DNA of 64,000 nucleotides from the NCBI GenBank assembly GCA_026168455.1, contig CM047431.1, positions 10,513,703-10,577,702 on the forward strand, read 5' to 3'. The position numbers and the translations under genes were made by a program. The notes under the pieces were generated by a model. That model was given only the letters and a program-made list of their open reading frames with translations. It searched no databases and was not told the DNA's origin. Every line of letters begins with the position of its first letter. Position 1 is the first letter of the stretch. Shown here one piece after another: positions 53,920-64,000 of the stretch. This DNA comes from Theocolax elegans (Eukaryota; Arthropoda; Insecta; Hymenoptera; Cerocephalidae).

Positions 53920-54867
53920 GGGCTATTTCACGTCAAGTGGTACGATGAAAATTTTAAATCACTCCAAAATTTAAGAACAGGCTGGAAATATCTTCAAAAA
54001 GATAGAAAAAAATTTTAGGTGTTAAAAATAATTTGCCTAAGAGTTATTCCACCATGAAAAATGGAAATTTCTTAATTTTTTAGAAAATTTTCTATTTTTA
54101 AAGCCATTTATCTCAAAATCGATTAATTTTTTTGAAAAAACGTTACAAACAACTTTTGTTCAAAATAATCTTTAAAATTTATCTACCTGGGTTACAATTC
54201 TTAATTTTAAAATCTCGAAGAGATAGGGCACTCGAAAATATTGAATATCAAAAAAAGGCGACCACGCCACAATCGATTTTGATCTAACACCGCTCAAAAG
54301 ATCACATTTTTTGAGAGCTTTCGAATGGCGGCAGTTAGATTATTGGCCAAGACCGCTGGTGTAAGTTATGCCTCATAAACCTCATAAAATCACTAATTTT
54401 CATGTATTTTAGGGCATAACCTATAACAGCGGTCTTGGCCAATAATCTAACCACCGCCATTCGAAAGCTCTCAAAAAATGTGATCTTTTGAGCGGTGTTA
54501 GATCAAAATCGATTGTGGCGTGGTCGCCTTTTTTTGATATTCAATAATTCCGGGCGTTCTATCTCTTCGAGGTTTTAAAATTAAGAATTGTAACCCAGGT
54601 AGATAAGTTCTAAAGATTATTTTGAACAAAAGTTGTTTGTAATGTTTTTTCAAAAGAATTAATAGATTTTGAGATAAATGAATTTGAAAATGGAAAATTT
54701 TCTAAAAAATTGAACAATTTCTATTTTTCATGGTGGAATAACTTTTAGGCAAATTATTTTTAACACCTAAAATTTTTTTTCTATCTTCTTAAAAGATATT
54801 TCCAGCCTGTTCTCAAATTTTAGAGCGATTTAAAATTTTCATCGTACCACTTGACGTGAAATAGCCC
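53920..54867. mobile_element. 948-bp fold-back element
   Basis: Arms of about 440 bp are reverse complements, from GGGCTATTTCACGTCAAGTG on the left to CACTTGACGTGAAATAGCCC on the right, with a centre near 54365-54420. It lies between TA repeats, so a TA target is likely. No coding sequence. Pairing would make a very long hairpin if the region is transcribed as an intron. Confidence 0.9.
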
Positions 54868-55996
54868 ATATATATATAATCTTTTATTTTGTTATTTTCT
54901 TTTATTAATATATTAATATGAAAATACAATTTAATATATTTATTAATTCAAGATATAATATTATTAATAATTATTATTTTGATGTTTATAAACTTTGTTG
55001 AAATATCATTATCAAAAGAACAAAACTTAGTCGAAATATTATTTCGAATATTATTCGAAACTTATTTATTGTTATTCGAAATAAAATTATATTAATTATA
55101 TAAATTGTATAAAATTGTATAAATTACAATATATGAAGTATTATTTATTATAAAAATGAATTTAAACTAAATATCAAGTATTTATAAATAACAAACATTT
55201 TTTTAGTCTGACATAGTTAAAATTTCGACTACTAATTGTAAAATTTAAAATTTTCATTTGAGATCAGACCTTTCTATTTTGTTTCGCGAGATAAGACCTT
55301 TCTATTTGGTTTCGCGAGAGAAGACATTTCGGATTGGAGCCATCTATATGTATATCCCGGACATTTAAATTTATATTTAAATCATCTTCGTTGCACTAAC
55401 ATTTAAATCGTATCAAAATGTATACATGAGATCATTGGATGTTTCAGGTAGAGTCCCCACCCTACTACTGGTCGATCAATCGACCACCCCCGCAGGCACC
55501 GTAAAGTACAATGTAAAATTTTTTTCTCATTTTCCAGGAAAACTCTAGAGGGTATTTCTATGTAATTTCTCGCGCTGAACATGAAAAAATGGTAAAAAAA
55601 TCCTAGAAATACTCTTGACCTTGAAAATCTATTTTTCACGGTCAAATTTTTTTTCTAGCATAGATAGAATTTTTTGAAGATTTTCGTACATAGTGTCATG
55701 GACTGAATAAAAAAAAAATTCTGAAAAAAATAACTGAGGTATCATTGATCTTAAAAATTTACATTCAAGGTCGCTTTCACTTCTAAAACAAGTGCAACAA
55801 ACATCTGCTCCATTTGTCAATATGTCAAGAAATATTCTGACATTCGCTTTTAGCATAACCCAGGATCGACGGCGTGGACGTGACGAAAAGGTGATCCCAT
55901 TGGGGTGCTTGATTTTCGTGAGTCCCCTTGCATCTCACGTTTCGGGGTGCTTGATTTCCGTAAGGCCCCTTGTCTCTCTCGTAGGAATGATTGGCT
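54868..55996. other. AT-rich spacer with short repeats
   Basis: 54870-55230 is nearly pure A/T. At 55262-55335 a unit GACCTTTCTATTTGGTTTCGCGAGA occurs twice and partly a third time. GGTCGATCAATCGACC (about 55469) is a palindrome also found near 61190. No gene. Confidence 0.5.
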
Positions 55997-56577
55997 CTAC
56001 GGTAATGTCTCTTTTGTGTGGTACTCTTCAAAGCATGGTGCTGCGCATAGAGGAGTTTCACAACTAGGGCAAATGTATGTCGTTCTACGTGGAGTCTTAC
56101 GCAAAGAGCACAAGTGGCATCTTCGACTTGTACCTTGCCTCGGGAAATGGCGGCCAACTAATCGAATGGTAGAGTCATTGTAAGGAGAGATGCTTGCAGA
56201 AGGATCAAGTTTCAGTAATGTTCTAGCAACCTCTAATCTAAATGAAGGAAATGATATAGCTTTCACGTTTCTCATTTTATACAACGCATCAGCATTGGAT
56301 AGACAGAGATCAATAAGATGAAAAAAAAGCTTTCGATACCATTTCATTGTTTTTCGCACTGTTTCTGTTACAGATAATTGTCTATCAACATTATCAATAC
56401 CACCCATATTTTGATTATAATCGTGGACACACCTTGGCTTTATAATATCTTTATTTGTTAGGTAACATTTTTTTCCAGTTGCACAGAATTCAAGTTCGTG
56501 CACAGTTGTAAGCATACAAACGCTACGTTTATCTTCCCACGTCACCTCGAACTAACTTGCTTTCAAGCTTTGGCCTT
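55997..56577 (-). pseudogene. piggyBac transposase 2, C-terminal part
   Basis: Continues the transposase of 58204-59134 on the far side of an inserted LTR. After 'RPKLESKLVRG' and a small frame change near 56548 it reads 'TWEDKRSVCMLTTVHELEFC', 'MGGIDNVDRQLSVTETVRK' and ends in a Cys/His-rich domain ('CHLCSLRKTPRRTTYICPSC', 'APCFEEYH') typical of the piggyBac C-terminus that binds transposon ends. Confidence 0.88.
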
Positions 56578-56581
56578 CCCT

Positions 56582-58199
56582 TGTCGCGTCCCGACGAAAA
56601 TTATATTATTATTTTTCGTAAAAAGTACTGCGTAGTTTAGAATAAAAATACGGCGTAGAAGACGAACAAAATAAGGTTTATAAAGAATGATTCTAAGTAA
56701 ATGCAGTAATATAAAATATAATTTATAGAGCTAAGAAACAGATTATTTTACGAGTGTTTCAAACGAAAAAGAGACTGATAAGTAGAGTTGAAGATATTAT
56801 TCAAAGCCAACACGCATATAAGCGGGATCGCCGATAGTAAGATCGAAACGAAGGGTTGCGCAAGAGTTTTTTTTGTACTGCACTATAAAATCAATGCTCG
56901 GAGAAGAACCGGCAATGGGAAACATCGACTAGAAAATTCGAGCATTAGAAGGAAGTAATAAATTAAGCCGTTCTTTGGATAATGTCGCAGTAATAATAGG
57001 GGGACAGCAAATTCTCCGAATTAACTACGAAGCGATACAGAAAATGCATGGAATTCGATAATTTTTAATCACGCACATCTAACGATCCAATCGGGTGCAA
57101 GCACAGAAAAATCGAGAACTACTTACACAATTTCCATATAAGGCAAAGTGTAAGACAAGGCAAAGTGTAAGACAAGGACAGATGCATAGATTTTTAGGGT
57201 ATATAAAGAGGAACCAGAACAGACACAGCCACTCATAATTTTTCATCTAAAGCTTTCGCAAGGCGAAGCTCTGCTATTCAACTCTTTGATTTTTATCCGG
57301 GGGCGTGGCTCTGCTACTCGGACTTTAAAGTAATACGCATTAAAAATCACGAGAGATCTTGTATTCGGGGATCGAGACGTATCATTGACATCTACGAGCC
57401 ATAGTTAAGGAACTACGACTTCGACATCTGGAAATCATCGGGCTCCAACAGCATACACATCTAACGTCGACGCCCGCAGGTCTAGCAGGACATTATCCGG
57501 CAATTTGACACCGCTATCCACGTTCAAGGCGGACCTTCGTTCCTCACCGAATACACACACACACACATATATATATATATTTGAGTACTTAAGGTATATT
57601 CTTTTCGGCTATCTATACGCTTGTATTATTCGTAAAGGCAAACCTGATATTTTATGTTATTTTTTAATGTAATGTAATTTTATGTTATGTTTTAATGTAA
57701 CAACAATTTTTTAATGTAATCTGCATTTATTTATAATGATTCTTATTTCGATTATTAATTATTAATGTTTATAATAAAATAACCTTGCGAATATTTTATT
57801 CTATAATGTATTAACGTGTTCGCCGCACATTTGTTTATTTAATTAAAATCGTTATTTGACTTAAATAAATTTATGCAATTGTTAATAAAATAGTGTGAAT
57901 TTATGTGTTTTTGCCCATTAAAAAGCTGTAATAATTTAGTTGCACGTGTTCATTTAAAGGAAAACAGCATATTATATTTAAATAAATAATGCATGATTGA
58001 TACGAAATAAAACATATATTATTTTATTTATCCCACATTATATCCTGCATCTCTACTCTCAAAATAACTTCGCTCGCTACTCCCGGAGACGTAAGGCTAG
58101 TCCTAGTCAAACAAGAGCGAAAGGAACGCGAATGGTTTATTAACCATTTGCCTTCTTGTAATATTTTTTATAGTGATTGGTGCAAGTCTGGACGTGACA
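56582..58199 (+). mobile_element. 1618-bp solo LTR inside the piggyBac gene
   Basis: Starts TGTCGCGTCC and ends GGACGTGACA, imperfect inverted ends. It is flanked by CCCT on both sides (56578-56581, 58200-58203). It splits the piggyBac frame exactly: 'ANRKG' lies on one side and 'RPKLESKL' on the other. TATAAAGAGG near 57202 is a good promoter and AATAAAATAACC near 57775 a poly(A) signal. Related copies are at 203-573 and from 63506. The 4-bp duplication fits gypsy. Confidence 0.92.
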
Positions 58200-58203
58200 C
58201 CCT

Positions 58204-59134
58204 TTCTATTTGCTTTCACTGTACCACACATACCTGTATCACGATTGTGTAAAAATTCTGCCAAAGTGGGAGATGTATACCAATTGTCTATATATACAAC
58301 ATGACCCTTATAAAAATAAGATTGTAAAAAGTGAGCTACAATATCACCAGTAACACCCAAATTAAACTTTTGATAATCAGTGTCTGCGCCAGTATAAACA
58401 ATAAAACCCAACACGAATCCCGTCTCGCAGTCTACAATCATGAATAGCTTGATGCCACAGTGATTTCTCTTCAAACGAATGTACTGCTTGAATCGAAACC
58501 TGCCTTTCCATAATAATAGACTTTCATCTATGCATTGATTTTTTTCTGGAGTAAGAACTGCTGAAAATTTGCTTTACATGTGTTCTATTACTGGCTTTAT
58601 TTTTTCTAAAGGATGATTTTCGATTTCTTCATTATTATGAAAATGTAAACATCGTAGGATGTGAATATATCTATCGCGAAGCATTATTTGGCTGAAAATT
58701 GGAGTGTGTAGCAAAAGATCTGTAGACCAATAACTTTGTAAATCGCCTTAACAGACATGACCCATTAGAATGGAAAGGCCTAGAAAAGTTTCCAATTCTG
58801 TTTTTGTGACAGGGAACCAAGCTTTCATGTGGGAAGAACGAGTTATGGGATTTTGAGTTGCGTAACGATTGGTTTCCTCTACAATTTTTTTGAGCAAAGA
58901 AGAATCACAAAAGTAATTGAAATAATCAATTGGTGTATTTCCTGAAAAAGAGATATTCGAATTTATTTCAGAGCTACCTTGAAAATCTTTGATTGATGGA
59001 TAAAAATACGCGTCCTTAGACAATTCAGTTTCCTTATAAGAAAAGTCTTCCAAATTGACTTCCCCGATGTCTTCATTTTCTGCTCCATTGTCTAAAACCT
59101 CATTTTCTAATACTTCATTTTCTTGTTCAGCCAT
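58204..59134 (-). pseudogene. piggyBac transposase 2, N-terminal and central part
   Basis: One frame from the ATG at 59134: an acidic start ('MAEQENEVLENEVLDNGAEN'), 'FNYFCDSSLLKKIVEETNRY' and 'LETFLGLSILMGH', then TAA at 58748, 'YWSTDLLLHTPIFSQIM', a second TAA at 58574, 'CIDESLLLWKGRFRFKQYI', 'VDCETGFVLGFIVYTG' and 'YIDNWYTSPTLAEFLHNRD' with catalytic aspartates. It ends at the LTR. Two nonsense changes plus the insertion make it dead. It is clearly a different copy from the one at 9433-10560. Confidence 0.9.
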
Positions 59135-59660
59135 TTTATAGAAGATAGAATATTACACTATTCAATAGTGAAATATTCAAAAAGTGAAATTAGTAAAAAT
59201 TACATACTGTGTAAATCCTGGAGACTAATAAGTTATGCATGAGAAGTACCAATCTGCATCGTATTATAAATTTATAAATATGAATGAATAAAAAATAAAT
59301 TAATTTTCTGAGATTAAAATATTTTTGAACATTAGACGAGTTTCTGCAATAAGTGATGACATTTATTTCGTACCCAGTTGACGAACAACAAAGATATACC
59401 AACTCCCAGACCGAAATAGTAAAAAACAGATTTTGTGTTTACGTCATTGATTTTACATCACGCTGAAAATGAATGCAGCAGCATTTTATGTAACCTTCAA
59501 AAATAAGGTTGAAGCTCGATATTTTGTTTTGGAAACTAAAATTTCATCGCGAAATAGACATTTTCATGAACAAAGATAATTTTAGGATATTTTTTCATTT
59601 TTTTCCCGTTTTGACCTCATCAATAACGCTAAAAAGCTAGATCGAACTTTCGCTTATCTA
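59135..59660. other. Unannotated spacer
   Basis: AT-rich DNA that may include the piggyBac 5' end, but no TTAA-flanked terminal repeat was found. Ends with the host A at 59660. Confidence 0.5.
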
Positions 59661-60930
59661 TCTATATTATTAAAAAAATTTCGTCGCCGCTGCCGCCGCC
59701 GCTGTTTCATCTATATTATTAAAAAAATTTCGTCGCCGCTGCCGCCGCCGCTGTTTCAGAAATTTTTGAAGAATTTCTGGTATAACACGATACGCCCCTG
59801 TGGCCTCACGTACACATAACATGACGTGTAATCACGTGTTTATACGGGTGGTCGCGAAATAGAGAGTATGTACCATTAGACTCTACAACTATCTATATTA
59901 TTAAAATCTATATAAGACTTATTAAAAAAAATCTATTCTATCTATATTTTTCAAACAGCTGCGGTGGTGGCCGCTGGACGTAGAATTGGAATATACAGGG
60001 TGGTCTTTTTCAATCGTATATTTTACAGCTTGTAGGCGTAATAGGACTTATGTATCAGTGCACGTTGGACTCGAATTGCAGGCTATAAAACATCTGAATT
60101 CTAAATTTTAACTCGAGTGTGGGTATCTATGGGTTGATGTGTCTATAATACATGATACGTGAATGTGTGAGATACTTAGTGATTCAAAAGTGCCCCTATA
60201 GACAAAATTTTAATAAACAGGGTGATTTTTTTGAATCATGTTTGTTACCCTGGGTGTATACTTTCTAGGATTTATATATACAGCGGATGACTGACCCAAA
60301 TTGCAGGCAAATGCAGATTTAAAGTCTAAATTTTGACATGTGCGTGGGTGGATGTAAATGTGAAACGTGAAACTTGAGTGCATGAGGATGGATAGGTATA
60401 TGTATGTGGATTTGGAAGTGGATGCAGGAATGTGAGGGTGGATGCAGGTAGATATAAGTGTGTCTATGGGTTGATGTGGATGTGTGAGGGTAGGCGTGGA
60501 TGATTGGATGTGGGCGTGTGTGGATGGATGTTAGTGTGGGTGGGTAGATGGGGACGAATATAGGTAGATGTTGGGTTGTGAGAGTTGGTGTGGGTGAGTG
60601 AATGTGGATATGTCAGCATATGTGTGATGATACAGAGTGCTTCAAAACTACCATCCAGTTTGAATATATTTTTACATTACTATTACATATAAACAGAAGT
60701 TATATAATTTATTTTCTATACAGTGTGTGATATCGAATAATATCGTTCGACACACTTATGAGAGAATATTTTCTATTTACACATTTGTACCGAAAACTAC
60801 AATTTTCAACCTTTTGAAGCAAGTTTATTTTTAAAATAAAATTTATAATACTATAAATTATAACAAATGCACAATTTTCAAGCCGCAATCGGGGGTTGAC
60901 GAGCGAAGCGAGCAGGGGGTACCCCGCTAG
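59661..60930 (+). mobile_element. Non-autonomous Helitron
   Basis: Starts TCTATATTATTAAAAAAATT after an A and ends with a hairpin (AGC-GGGG/CCCC-GCT around GTA) and CTAG before a T, the Helitron rule (insertion between A and T, TC start, hairpin and CTRR end). The first 49 bp are repeated directly (59661-59709 and 59710-59758), and a third 5'-like start lies at about 59891. The inside is non-coding and includes a G/T-rich minisatellite. Confidence 0.88.
60345..60620. repeat. GTGGATG-type minisatellite in the Helitron
   Basis: Irregular repeats of GTGGATG, GTGGGTG and TGTGGATGT with strong G/T strand bias. Confidence 0.75.
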
Positions 60931-62454
60931 TGCAAATAAAATACAATATGACCTTGACTAAATTTTCAAGGTTAAGGATACCGCAGTGATTTTTTAAAGT
61001 ATTTTTTATAAACAGTATATAAAATTCCGAAAGAAATCACTAAAATTCTCGCTTCTACTAGGGATGAAATTTGACCTTGAAATACCTATTTTCAAGGTGA
61101 ATAATATTTTGAGGAATTATAAAACTATTTTATATACATTCGAAACATCAAAATTGATCTAAAAACATTAAATATGTTGTGTATTTTAAGTGGTCGATAT
61201 ATCGACCACCCCCGTAGTCAAAAGGTTAATACATTATATACTTAAATATAATAATATATTTATGTAGGAATTAAATTTTATTATCAAACATGAATTACGA
61301 AGAGCATCGTAAAGGTCGTCAGCTATTTTATTATTATCTCTACTTTGTAACACGGTGATCGTATATATGTGGCAAATAAGTGAAACAATGTACATTTACT
61401 AACATAATCCCCTAATCATAAGCCTACTTACCCATACAAAACGCAACTCGATCCAGACGTGCGCACGTACAGATACACTCGAAGTCACGGCTGCAGTCAT
61501 GAGAGTCTTTGGAAAAAGTTTAATACTCAGCTTTTTACGTCGGGGAAATATCGCATAACTAGCCTGAAGGACTGTCATAGCAGAGGATGCTTGACGAAGG
61601 AGTTCTGGACTAAACTTGATAGAGGAGGGTAATGTTAATATTTAGTCGACATTAGTGAAACTTACCGCTGTTACCCATCAACAAAGTAAAGGAAATAATT
61701 GCACAGATTTCGAACAACGCGTAAGTTTCTAAAAGCGAAACCCGTTGTCGAAATTGCATTTGCTGCGCTAAAGCGTTGATCCCTTACTTCGCTGGCCAGC
61801 ACAGCGATCCTCTCAAACTTCGGCCTATCAATTCAATTAACGCATAATTAGCCGCAAGAATAGTTTAAACAGTTTCTGAATAATTTAATTTAATACATTC
61901 AAATATTAATAAACTTTTGTTCACTAAATAAATTAATAGTCATCAAAAGCTGAAAATAAAAGAATTTTCAAATTATTGTAAAGTATTCCTTAACGATAAG
62001 AAAAGATCAATTAACAAATAAAAATTAAGTATCACACGCATAATTATAAAAGGACTGTCTCCCATTTGACTTGCGTACATAGATAATTATATTTTTCATT
62101 TAAATCGATAAATTAAATAAGATTGAATAAAAATAATAGAAAAAAGTTAATTCTACTAAATTTCTGTACAGATTTATAAAAATTAACTGCACAATAATAA
62201 TATACGTATAAAAATGAATTATTTTTACACAATATTTTATTAAGTAAATTGTATTAATCTCCGCGTTTACATATTGATCTATTAATATTAGATCATTGGG
62301 CAATTCCAACTAGATCCTATCAAACTTTAAACTAGTATATAAAATTCTGAAGAATTTCTAGCTTCGCGCGCTAACCCCCTATTTCTTATTTCGAAAAAGG
62401 TTTTTGTATATTAGAACCCTGAAATCTTAGACAGGACGGCGACAAACTATTTAT
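60931..62454. other. Unannotated AT-rich region
   Basis: GGTCGATATATCGACC followed by ACCCCCG (about 61190-61213) repeats the motif near 55469. Paired CTTGAAA/TTTCAAGG motifs occur at 60950-61105. No coding sequence was found. Confidence 0.45.
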
Positions 62455-62495
62455 ATAATATAAATATATATATATATATAGTATATATATAATAC
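62455..62495. repeat. TA microsatellite
   Basis: ATATATATAT runs with interruptions. Confidence 0.85.
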
Positions 62496-62518
62496 GTTAT
62501 GCAATTATGTATATTAAA

Positions 62519-63106
62519 TTAAGAGAAGTTGATATCATAATTTGAGATAAAGCTTCTATGATTCCAAAAAAAGGCTTAAGAAATTGTTAATCAAACTTTA
62601 CAAGATGTATGTCGTAATGATATACCTTGTGGTGGAAATTTAATACTATTAGGAGGTGATTTTAGACATATTCTCCCAGCAATAAAACATGGTTATAGAA
62701 ATGTTGTAATAGAAGAAACAATCAAATTTTCTAATATTTGGTATTTATTTAAAGTTTTAAATTTAAAACAAAATATGCGTTCAAATAATATAAAATTTGC
62801 TTCTTTATTATTAAAATTGGGAGGAGGAAAAATTAATTCATTTGAAATACCAAATGAATGGATCACTAATAAAGTATGTGATAAAATATATAGTGTCATA
62901 AATCTTACAAATCCTTTAAATCGTGTGATTTTAATAACTCTTAACGAAGATGTGAAAACTATAAATGATAGTTTTAAAATTATTGGATGGAGAATCGTAT
63001 ACATATTATAGTATAGATTTTGCAACTTATAAAGGAGTTGATCAAAGTTATGAAAATATTTATTTAAAGTACCCAATAGAAATGTTGAATGATATAAGAG
63101 AATAAT
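62519..63106 (+). pseudogene. Helitron Pif1-like helicase fragment
   Basis: Plus strand: 'EVDIII*DKASM' (Walker B region with a nonsense change), a frame change, then 'IVNQTLQDVCRNDIPCGG', 'NLILLGGDFRHILPAIKHG', 'IKFSNIWYLFKVLNLKQNMR' and 'FASLLLKLGGGK'. After another frame change near 62985 it reads 'GESYTYYSIDFATYKG' and 'YLKYPIEMLNDIRE'. This order is the helicase half of the Helitron Rep/helicase protein, which unwinds DNA during rolling-circle transposition. The Rep nuclease and the N-terminal half are absent. It is dead. Confidence 0.85.
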
Positions 63107-63505
63107 AATATGTGATTCCTGGATTCGCCCCGAAAATGGTGAACATTTTTTTTTAGAATGTAAAGTAGTTTAAACGTGTATCCACGATTTTGGAAGACAA
63201 ACTGAAAGTTATTTTACATATAAACAAAAATTATTTTTTATAATACCTATGACTAAGGGTATGATTTATTTTTAAAGGTGCCGTTTTGTGACCACGGCAA
63301 TATTTTTTGTTTGATATATGCCATTTATGTTGCGTGTGAGAAGGATAGGAGTGAGCGAAAAAATGGAAAAAGACGGATTAGTATACCGTCCGCGCTGCGT
63401 TAAAACTGTCTAGAAAGAATCCTCACTTTTTCCGGTCACCCGAGAATGCTACATGAGAGATCCTTATAATTACATCATTGCAAAATGTGTAATATATCAA
63501 AGTAT
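63107..63505. other. Unannotated spacer
   Basis: No supported feature. Confidence 0.5.
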
Positions 63506-64000
63506 TGTCGCGTCCCGACGAAAATTATATTATTATTTTTCGTAAAAAATGTACTGCGTAGTATAGAATAAAATTACGGCGTAGAAGACGAACGAGTTGA
63601 TAAAGAATGATTCTAAGTAAATGCAGTAATATAAAGTCTAATTTATAGAGCTGAGGGACAGATTAATTTTAAAATATTATTCAAAGCCAATACGCATATA
63701 AGCGGGATTGCGAATAGTAAGATCAAAACGAAGGTGTTGCATAAGAGCTTCTGTATATTGCACTATAATATCAATGCTCGGAAAAGAGCGATAAGAGATA
63801 TGGACTAGAAAACTCAAGCATTAGAAAGAAGCAATAATATAAATAGCCAAGTAAAAGAAGCCGCTTTTTGGGTCATGTCGCAGTTATGATAGGGGAGTAG
63901 TAAATTCTCCGTATTAACTACGAAGCGATACAGAAAATGTATGTGATACGATCATTTTTTGATCACGCACATCTAACGGTTTAATCGGGTAAAAGCACAG
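63506..64000 (+). mobile_element. LTR copy running off the window end (family of 56582-58199)
   Basis: Starts TGTCGCGTCCCGACGAAAAT like the solo LTR at 56582 and follows it with small indels to the window end. Whether this is a solo LTR or the 5' LTR of an element with internal genes cannot be seen. Confidence 0.88.

Noticed and set aside
55792..56183. Plus-strand frames of about 90 codons
   Set aside because: They are antisense shadows of the piggyBac C-terminus and its downstream sequence.

Overview
The window is AT-rich animal DNA and looks like a transposon graveyard in an insect genome. It carries piggyBac, R1-clade LINE, Helitron, Maverick/Polinton, Ty1/copia and Ty3/gypsy sequences, tRNA-derived SINEs and CpG-rich LTRs. 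A Lys-tRNA primer site matches the insect tRNA-Lys 3' end. An ant or other hymenopteran is my best guess, but the sequence does not prove it. I found no rRNA, CRISPR array or convincing functional tRNA. The only good host-gene candidate is one spliced exon at 53583-53845.

Left part (1-19356): small repeats and broken elements. In order: short tandem repeats; a fragment of a 1.6 kb LTR family (203-573); SINE pieces; a TA-flanked MITE (2189-2671); a fold-back hAT-type MITE with a perfect 8-bp target duplication (3169-4032); a CAACGTTG palindrome cluster; an LTR with 4-bp duplication (6233-7186) and an old gag remnant (7743-8520); a piggyBac pseudogene (9433-10560, minus); an intact SINE with a 13-bp duplication (13426-13566); an R1-clade LINE 3' part (14780-16110, minus); two hammerhead-like motifs; and a large fold-back element (17836-18655).

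Middle part: a nested stack. A decayed Maverick/Polinton (about 26480-33810, minus strand) carries PolB N-terminal pieces, a packaging ATPase, a major capsid protein piece, an unidentified nuclease-like gene and an adenovirus-type protease. A copia element (19357-26474, duplication ATTAT) sits at its left edge. It lacks most of gag and has three internal tandem duplications. A 1.5 kb segment containing the ATPase start and LTR-like DNA has been copied into PolB. At the right edge a complete 14,970-bp gypsy element (33871-48840, duplication AAAG, two 1884-bp LTRs) has inserted. It has gag and pol interrupted only by four in-frame stops, and behind pol a GC-rich reading frame that encodes a proline-rich, coiled-coil, zinc-knuckle protein where an envelope gene might be expected. 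This is the most unusual object in the window.

Right part (48841-64000): an acidic-protein pseudogene duplicated together with the gypsy LTR end (48695-49696 and 51165-52164); more SINEs; the host exon followed by a 948-bp fold-back element; a second piggyBac pseudogene (55997-59134, minus) split by a 1618-bp solo LTR; a non-autonomous Helitron (59661-60930); a Helitron helicase relic (62519-63106); and another copy of the 1.6 kb LTR running off the end.

All calls come from reading the sequence. No alignment or database search was run, so family names rest on motifs I could see.
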